From: JAYVSZ01 sp043774925
GTDB lineage: Bacteria > Pseudomonadota > Gammaproteobacteria > Burkholderiales > Methylophilaceae
Length of the DNA stretch: 36,025 nt
Direction: 5' to 3'
Assembly: GCA_043774925.1 (NCBI GenBank)
Contig: JAYVSZ010000049.1
Location: forward strand, 1-36,025
Shown here piece after piece: positions 31,796-36,025 of this stretch. Made by a program: the position numbers and the translations under genes. How positions within the stretch are numbered: the stretch's first letter is position 1; the number at the start of each line of letters is the position of its first letter. The notes beneath the pieces are model-generated. The model had not been told where the DNA came from, did not search any database, and saw only the letters and a program-made list of their open reading frames with translations.

Positions 31796-32473
31796 ATGCC
31801 CCTTTTCATTGAAAAGAACCGATTGCACAACTCACAAACGAACTTCACCGCAGACGACGTTAAAAAAGCGTACCATTTTTATGCGCCCATTTACTATTTT
31901 GCTTTTGGCGCCATATTAGAGCATGGCCGCCGCGTGCTCGCGCAAGCGCTTAAAGCAGCACCGCCAAACACTATTTTGGAGATTGGCGTGGGCACTGGCA
32001 TGCTGCTCAAACACTATCCACCTAACAGCAAGATTACTGGTATTGATATTTGCGAAGACATGCTCAAAGTGGCGCAAACAGTGGCCGACACGCTACCGCA
32101 ACTTTCCATACAACTGCAAATGATGGATGCCGAAAACCAGAGCTTTGCCAACGAAAGCTTCGATTGCGTCGTACTGCCTTATGTATTATCGGTTACGCCG
32201 AACCCAGATGCGTTAATCGCAGAGGCGCAGCGTGTTTGCAAAAAAAATGGCACAATCATGATTCTGAACCATTTTAGCGGCAGCGGTTTTTGGTGGTTGC
32301 TAGAAAAATTAGTCGCCAATATGGCGAAAAAAATTGGCTTTCGTTCGGAGTTTTCGTATCAACAATATGTGCAAAACCAACCTTGGCAAATACTCAAAAC
32401 GCAACGCGTTAACTTGCTAGGCCTGTCTAAATTCGTACTGATTAAAAATGCTAAAATAAGCCAAACAAAATAA
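31796..32473 (+). CDS. pmtA: SAM-dependent methyltransferase, PmtA-like (phosphatidylethanolamine N-methyltransferase)
   Basis: The 225-residue class I methyltransferase has motif I L-E-I-G-V-G-T-G (61-68), G-I-D-I-C-E-D-M-L around residue 82, and V-V-L-P-Y-V-L-S-V-T-P-N-P motif IV. The start Y-H-F-Y-A-P-I-Y-Y-F-A-F-G and the late F-x-x-x-L-x-Y family features resemble rhizobial/Rhodobacter PmtA, which methylates phosphatidylethanolamine towards phosphatidylcholine. The next gene, psd, makes that substrate, which strengthens the call. AGGGGTG is present but 15 bases before the ATG, longer than ideal. Confidence 0.75.
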   Translation: MPLFIEKNRLHNSQTNFTADDVKKAYHFYAPIYYFAFGAILEHGRRVLAQALKAAPPNTILEIGVGTGMLLKHYPPNSKITGIDICEDMLKVAQTVADTLPQLSIQLQMMDAENQSFANESFDCVVLPYVLSVTPNPDALIAEAQRVCKKNGTIMILNHFSGSGFWWLLEKLVANMAKKIGFRSEFSYQQYVQNQPWQILKTQRVNLLGLSKFVLIKNAKISQTK

Positions 32474-32482
32474 GCAAAAACA

Positions 32483-33331
32483 ATGCTCACTAAACTCAAC
32501 ATACTTTTGCAATATTGCCTACCAAAACAAGCTATTACCATGCTTGCTGGCAAGCTCGCCAATAAACGGGCGGGCAAGCTCACCACGCGCGTCATTAAAT
32601 GGTTCGTTAAGCACTACAAAGTAAAAATGAGTGAAGCTGCAAACCCCGATATTACTAGCTATGCGACGTTTAACGATTTTTTTACGCGCGCTTTGAGCGC
32701 CGATGCACGTCCGCTAGCAAAAGCTCATTTTATTTGGCCAGTCGATGGCAAAATTAGCCAATTAGGCGCCATTAAAGCAGGTCGCATTTTTCAAGCCAAA
32801 GGTCGTGACTATTCAACGCTGGAGCTGGTGGCAGGCAATGTGCCACTCGCCAGCCATTACGAAAATGGCCAGTTTGCATGCCTATATCTCAGCCCTAAAG
32901 ATTATCATCGCATCCACATGCCATGCGACGGCGTGCTTAAAAGCATGGCATATGTGCCCGGCGATTTATTCTCGGTGAACCCGACCACTGCCGAAAATGT
33001 GGCCAATTTATTTGCGCGTAACGAGCGCGTGGTGTGTGAGTTTCAATCTGCAACGCATGGCACATTTGTCATGGTGCTGGTCGGCGCGACAATTGTCGGC
33101 AGCATGGCCACCGTGTGGCACGACATTGTTAACCCCCCACGCACGCGCGAAGTACGCACTTGGCGCTACGACGGCGAAGTGGAACTGAAACAAGGCGAGG
33201 AAATGGGACGTTTTTTACTCGGCTCGACGGTCGTTTTATTATTTGAAAAAAACACGATTACGTTTGATAAAAAATGGAAAGCGGGTCGACTTATTCAGCT
33301 GGGCGAAGCCATCAATGGAGAAATAGCGTAA
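32483..33331 (+). CDS. psd: phosphatidylserine decarboxylase proenzyme
   Basis: Psd decarboxylates phosphatidylserine to phosphatidylethanolamine at the inner membrane, using a pyruvoyl group made by self-cleavage. The 282 residues are the typical bacterial type I length. The cleavage motif LGST is at 246-249, cut between G247 and S248. The W-P-V-D-G-K aspartate (D88) and Y-H-R-I-H-M-P histidines (142, 145) complete the triad region. It lies nine bases after the PmtA-like gene, so the methyltransferase and its substrate-maker are probably co-expressed. A strong terminator follows. Confidence 0.94.
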   Translation: MLTKLNILLQYCLPKQAITMLAGKLANKRAGKLTTRVIKWFVKHYKVKMSEAANPDITSYATFNDFFTRALSADARPLAKAHFIWPVDGKISQLGAIKAGRIFQAKGRDYSTLELVAGNVPLASHYENGQFACLYLSPKDYHRIHMPCDGVLKSMAYVPGDLFSVNPTTAENVANLFARNERVVCEFQSATHGTFVMVLVGATIVGSMATVWHDIVNPPRTREVRTWRYDGEVELKQGEEMGRFLLGSTVVLLFEKNTITFDKKWKAGRLIQLGEAINGEIA

Positions 33332-33332
33332 T

Positions 33333-33361
33333 AAAAAAACCTGCTTGAAGCAGGTTTTTTT
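33333..33361. terminator. bidirectional rho-independent terminator
   Basis: CCTGCT (33340-33345) pairs with AGCAGG (33349-33354) around a 3-base loop, flanked by A7 and T7 tracts. It ends psd and, on the other strand, rppH, whose stop codon lies at the edge of the T tract. Confidence 0.92.
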
Positions 33362-33878
33362 AAATAACCTTCTCTGTTTTTACTTTTGTTTTGATCTCTT
33401 TTGGCTTGTGATGCAAATGTACTGCCAACTCATTAAGCGCCAATTTATACACCTCTCGCTTAAACTCAATCACATCTTCCAGCGGCACCCAGTAATCGCT
33501 CCAGCGCCAAGCGTCAAACTCTGGGTGTTCAGTGGCACGCAACTTCACATCTGTATCACGACCCACCATGCGCAACAAATACCAAATTTGTTTTTGCCCT
33601 TTGTAACTGCCGCGCCACTCTCGTTTAATCCAGCTGCTCGGCACCTCGTAGCGTAGCCAATCGCGCGTGCGACCTAAAATTTTCACATGCTCAGGCTTCA
33701 GGCCAACCTCCTCCATCAGCTCGCGGTACATTGCTTGCTCTGGGCTTTCGCCATAATCTATGCCGCCCTGCGGAAACTGCCAAGCATGCTCGCGAATACG
33801 CTTGCCCCAAAACACTTGGTTCTGTGCGTTACACAGAATTATTCCCACATTCGGACGAAATCCGTCACGATCTAACAT
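33360..33878 (-). CDS. rppH: RNA pyrophosphohydrolase RppH
   Basis: RppH removes pyrophosphate from the 5' end of transcripts, which triggers RNase E/G decay. The 172 residues have the Nudix box at 38-60 (G-x5-E-S-P-E-Q-A-M-Y-R-E-L-M-E-E-V-G-L) and the RppH start M-L-D-R-D-G-F-R-P-N-V-G-I-I-L, with W-Q-F-P-Q-G-G-I-D just before the box. The R-T-R-D-W-L-R-Y and K-G-Q-K-Q-I-W-Y stretches are diagnostic. An AAGGTAG site precedes the ATG. Confidence 0.96.
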   Translation of the reverse strand: MLDRDGFRPNVGIILCNAQNQVFWGKRIREHAWQFPQGGIDYGESPEQAMYRELMEEVGLKPEHVKILGRTRDWLRYEVPSSWIKREWRGSYKGQKQIWYLLRMVGRDTDVKLRATEHPEFDAWRWSDYWVPLEDVIEFKREVYKLALNELAVHLHHKPKEIKTKVKTEKVI

Positions 33879-34051
33879 GCTTGCAACTACCTTAATTGTC
33901 TGCCATCATTTTTTCATACTTTGGGTATTATTAAAAGCAGTCATTTAGCATTTGCATCATTCATTTTTAAGCAAAGCACATCAAACTTTGGTAATTTTTC
34001 GTCAACCACTAAGCCTCATAACACGTTTTAGCCTGAGTCACTTCAATGCTT

Positions 34052-34057
34052 TATAAT
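34052..34057 (+). promoter_or_regulatory. -10 box seven bases before the YVTN-protein ATG
   Basis: A perfect TATAAT ends seven bases before the ATG at 34065, with no Shine-Dalgarno sequence and only a poor -35 region. The other 170 bases back to rppH show no further gene. Confidence 0.35.
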
Positions 34058-34064
34058 ATCCAAA

Positions 34065-35033
34065 ATGCTATCCCCCAATAAATTAACGCTATGGTTAAGC
34101 GCCGCATTGCTGCTGCTAGCCAGCTTATTGAGCAATGCAAGCTTTGCTGGCAATCTTGCTTACATTACCGAACAAGGCAATGACACCGTCTCAGTGCTGG
34201 ATATTGCTTCGCAAAAAATATTGCAGACGATTGCTGTCGGCAAAGCACCTGTAGGCGTGGCTATTGCTAAGAAAAACAGCCGCATTTACATCTCCAACCC
34301 CAATAGTCAGACCATTTCTGTCATCGATAGCCAAACTAACCAAGTCGTTCAGCAAATTCCTGTCAGCATTCAACCTGTCGGCATTGCCATCAGCCGCGAT
34401 GGCCGCACCTTATTCGCGGCGGACTGGGAAGGCGCGCAGGTGTTAGCGATTGACACCGCGCACCCACAAACGCAAAAAGCATTTAAAGCGGGCAAAACGC
34501 CTGCTGGCATGGTGGTAAGCGCAGATAACCGTAAACTCTTTATCGCAAACCGAGATAGCAACGATGTCACCGTTGTCGATGTGCAAACGCTTAAGCAAAT
34601 CACAAGCATTCCTGTGGGCTTGCACCCATTCGCAATCACTTTGGGGCCAGATAACAAGACATTGTATGTAGTCAACGTCGTCAGCAACTCGCTCACGTTG
34701 CTCAATACGGACACATTCAGTACCGACACCATCAAAACTGGCCAGCATCCTTATGGCGTGGCTATTAGCCCCGATGGTGCGTGGCTATATGTCACCAACA
34801 ACCATGCGGATAGCGTTTCCGTCATTAATGCCGCCAGCAAACAAACGGTGGGCACCATTCCTGTGGGCGAATTCCCTGAGGGCATTGATTACGACCGCGC
34901 CACGAACCAGCTGATTGTTGCCAATTGGGGCACAGACAATCTATCGATTATTGATGCAAAAACCAATAAAGTCGTCAACACCATTGCCACCAAAAAACTA
35001 TGCCGATCGTTTGGCCAGTTTATTTTGCAGTAA
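34065..35033 (+). CDS. secreted YVTN beta-propeller repeat protein
   Basis: The 322-residue protein begins with a signal peptide (about 1-28, cleavage likely after A-S-F-A) and then has about seven blades of some 42 residues, each with the pattern ending in a D-x-x-S/T-x-x-V-x-x-I-x-V-G-x-x-P-x-G-V/I-A-I-S turn (for example I-A-V-G-K-A-P-V-G-V-A-I, I-P-V-G-E-F-P-E-G-I-D). Such YVTN propellers act in the periplasm and are often next to PQQ-dequinoprotein or cytochrome genes in methylotrophs; here the neighbour is a MxaD-like protein. Ligand or enzyme partner is not visible. Confidence 0.88.
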   Translation: MLSPNKLTLWLSAALLLLASLLSNASFAGNLAYITEQGNDTVSVLDIASQKILQTIAVGKAPVGVAIAKKNSRIYISNPNSQTISVIDSQTNQVVQQIPVSIQPVGIAISRDGRTLFAADWEGAQVLAIDTAHPQTQKAFKAGKTPAGMVVSADNRKLFIANRDSNDVTVVDVQTLKQITSIPVGLHPFAITLGPDNKTLYVVNVVSNSLTLLNTDTFSTDTIKTGQHPYGVAISPDGAWLYVTNNHADSVSVINAASKQTVGTIPVGEFPEGIDYDRATNQLIVANWGTDNLSIIDAKTNKVVNTIATKKLCRSFGQFILQ

Positions 35034-35034
35034 C

Positions 35035-35101
35035 TGTCATTGCGGGCTGGACCCGCAATCTAAAAACAAAAACCAGATTCCGCATCAAGTGCAAAATGAC
35101 A
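35035..35101. repeat. dispersed palindromic repeat with TGTCATT...AATGACA ends
   Basis: The unit is bounded by TGTCAT (35035-35040) and ATGACA (35096-35101) and contains a TTGCGGG / CCCGCAA hairpin (stem 7, loop 5) and an inner AGATTCCGCATCAAGTGC stretch. It begins one base after the YVTN stop. A half copy is at 619-647. It resembles a common short palindromic repeat of alpha/betaproteobacteria (memory). Confidence 0.65.
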
Positions 35102-35250
35102 AAACCTAAACGCCGAATGAGAAATGCCAGTCAACCCACAGTGCAGCCACGCGTTATTGTTGGCATAGGCTTAAATCATTAAGTCATTTATAATGACAAA
35201 TTGGCTTACAGTAGTTACTTATTAAAACACCCCTTTTTCGGAGACCATGC

Positions 35251-35793
35251 ATGAAAAAAATATTGGCCATTGTTGCCTTAGCATTATTACCACTCACCGC
35301 CTCTGCGCACGGCGCAGCCGCGCTTAGGTTCGAAAAAAGCGTCACCATCAAAGCCGCGCCAGCAAAAGTGTGGGCTTTGGTTAAAGATTTTGGCAACGAG
35401 CAAAAATGGCATCAAAGCGTGGAATCCACCAAAGTGGAATCTAAAAAAGATGAAAACGGCGATGACGCAACCTATAGAAGCGTGAAATTGAAAAATGGCG
35501 GCGCCATGTACGAAAAACTACGCACCATTGACGATGCTGGCATGAAAATCAAATACGAATATGTGTTAGAGAAAAGTACGCTGCAATTCTCTAACTTTTA
35601 CCCAGCAATCACTGTTACAGCAGGCCCAGGCGCGGGTGAATCTACCGTTGCGGTTAAAGGCAGCTACACACGTGCCGATTCATCTAACATTCCTAAACCA
35701 GAGCAAAACGATGAAGCCGCCACCAAAGCAATCAATGAATTTTTTGATACTGGCTTTGCCAGCTTAAAAAAGGCAGCCGAAGACTCAAAGTAA
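35251..35793 (+). CDS. periplasmic MxaD-like SRPBCC (START-fold) protein
   Basis: The 180 residues start with a signal peptide (about 1-19, cleaved after A-S-A) and then a SRPBCC domain: S-V-T-I-K-A-A-P-A-K-V-W-A-L-V-K-D-F-G at the start, G-A-M-Y-E-K-L-R-T-I-D in the middle and a final long helix N-E-F-F-D-T-G-F-A-S-L-K-K. MxaD proteins assist electron transfer between methanol dehydrogenase and cytochrome cL; this family resemblance, not a demonstrated role, underlies the call. CGGAGA precedes the ATG. The frame ends A-E-D-S-K-TAA, but the -1 frame continues into a KKPWWKFW tail (see below), suggesting a recent frameshift or slippage. Confidence 0.85.
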   Translation: MKKILAIVALALLPLTASAHGAAALRFEKSVTIKAAPAKVWALVKDFGNEQKWHQSVESTKVESKKDENGDDATYRSVKLKNGGAMYEKLRTIDDAGMKIKYEYVLEKSTLQFSNFYPAITVTAGPGAGESTVAVKGSYTRADSSNIPKPEQNDEAATKAINEFFDTGFASLKKAAEDSK

Positions 35794-35879
35794 CTAGCAC
35801 GGCAGCTGGCGCGGCTGCTAACGGCTCAAGCAACTTAAACAACAGCGCAGGCAAAAAACCATGGTGGAAGTTTTGGTGA
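35788..35879 (+). other. out-of-frame C-terminal tail (KKPWWKFW) of the MxaD-like gene
   Basis: From the A-A-A-G at 35787-35790 the -1 frame continues V-T-S-T-A-A-G, a Gly/Ala/Asn/Ser linker, N-N-S-A-G-K-K-P-W-W-K-F-W and TGA (35877-35879). Adding one A before the TAA, or a -1 slip on AAAG, joins it to the upstream frame and adds 29 residues. The bases read like coding sequence, and the stop falls right after the tail. Confidence 0.65.
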
Positions 35880-36023
35880 TTTTATAGGGTTAACATTGTA
35901 GCCGCGATGAAGCGAAGCGAAATCGAGGATATTAAATGCTCCTCGATTATCATCGAGGCTACGTTACTTAAATAACTTAAGTAATAACAGCGCAGGCAAA
36001 AAACCATGGTGGAAGTTTTGGTA
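35841..36023 (+). repeat. 37-bp perfect direct repeat of the tail-coding sequence
   Basis: Bases 35841-35877 and 35987-36023 are the same, ending GTGGAAGTTTTGGT, and both encode N-S-A-G-K-K-P-W-W-K-F-W. Looser similarity (N-L-N-N versus N-L-S-N-N) extends the unit upstream. A REP pair lies between the copies, so an insertion or unequal recombination duplicated the gene's 3' end. The second copy ends TGG TAA. Confidence 0.85.
35898..35964. repeat. inverted pair of GTAG-REP units
   Basis: Unit one (35898-35928) begins GTAGCCGCGAT and closes with ATCGAGG. Unit two (35943-35964) is inverted, CCTCGAT to CTAC. They belong to the same GTAGCCTCGAT family as the copies at 471-500 and 544-574, at the other end of the window. 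Confidence 0.75.
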
Positions 36024-36025
36024 AT

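Noticed and set aside
1..36025. CRISPR array, tRNA or rRNA genes, complete insertion sequence
   Set aside because: No regularly spaced repeat-spacer array, cloverleaf, rRNA segment or full transposase with terminal repeats was seen on either strand by eye.

Overview
The window looks like a chromosomal segment of a betaproteobacterium of moderate GC, most likely an obligate methylotroph of the Methylophilaceae (Methylotenera/Methylophilus type). This rests on protein flavour, on gene orders typical of the class (lolC-lolD followed by comEC; yqgE-ruvX-pyrB-pyrC'; pilT-pilU next to yggS-proC-yggT; nudJ-mnmA; ilvI-ilvH-ilvC), and on a MxaD-like periplasmic protein. Placement below class level is inference. 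No rRNA, tRNA or CRISPR array is present.

Layout. 1-750: a decayed intergenic zone with a gene start leaving leftward, a truncated REP-associated tyrosine transposase (RAYT), several GTAG-headed palindromes and a 5' fragment that looks like comEC. 754-4412 (minus): lolD, lolC and an unrecognised 553-residue gene. 4565-9754 (plus): riboflavin genes ribE and ribB (RibBX type, dead cyclohydrolase half), then a tight yqgE-ruvX-pyrB-pyrC' operon in which the dihydroorotase-like protein has lost its metal ligands. 9899-11287: two small membrane-anchored proteins (helix-hairpin-helix; OmpA-like), closed by a strong bidirectional terminator. 11348-13547 (minus): twitching ATPases pilT-pilU. 13627-15726: yggS-proC-yggT. 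15761-17803: a dynamin-like GTPase. 17814-22586: rng and maf, normally neighbours, separated by about 2.7 kb carrying vapBC, tumE-tumA, an XRE regulator plus a PD-(D/E)XK-like protein, and a small unknown gene. 22653-24852: marC, nudJ, mnmA. 24966-28284: a GST (minus), nadC and a GspE/PilB-family ATPase. 28419-31722: the branched-chain amino acid operon ilvI-ilvH-ilvC. 31796-33331: phospholipid genes pmtA and psd, ended by a bidirectional terminator shared with rppH. 34065-36025: a secreted YVTN beta-propeller protein and a MxaD-like START-fold protein, then a repeat-rich end.

Most of the window is housekeeping. The accessory signals are: (1) the maf-rng insertion, with two differently built toxin-antitoxin modules whose promoters and operators can be read directly, next to a restriction-control-like gene pair with no methylase; (2) a dispersed GTAG-REP/RAYT system that has landed in or beside comEC, mnmA and the mxaD-like gene; (3) an out-of-frame KKPWWKFW tail after the mxaD-like stop codon, repeated once more downstream around a REP pair; (4) several genes with a -10-like hexamer only 6-7 nt before ATG and no Shine-Dalgarno sequence, suggesting leaderless transcripts. 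No wholly new system is proven; the maf-rng insert is the best candidate for undescribed biology.
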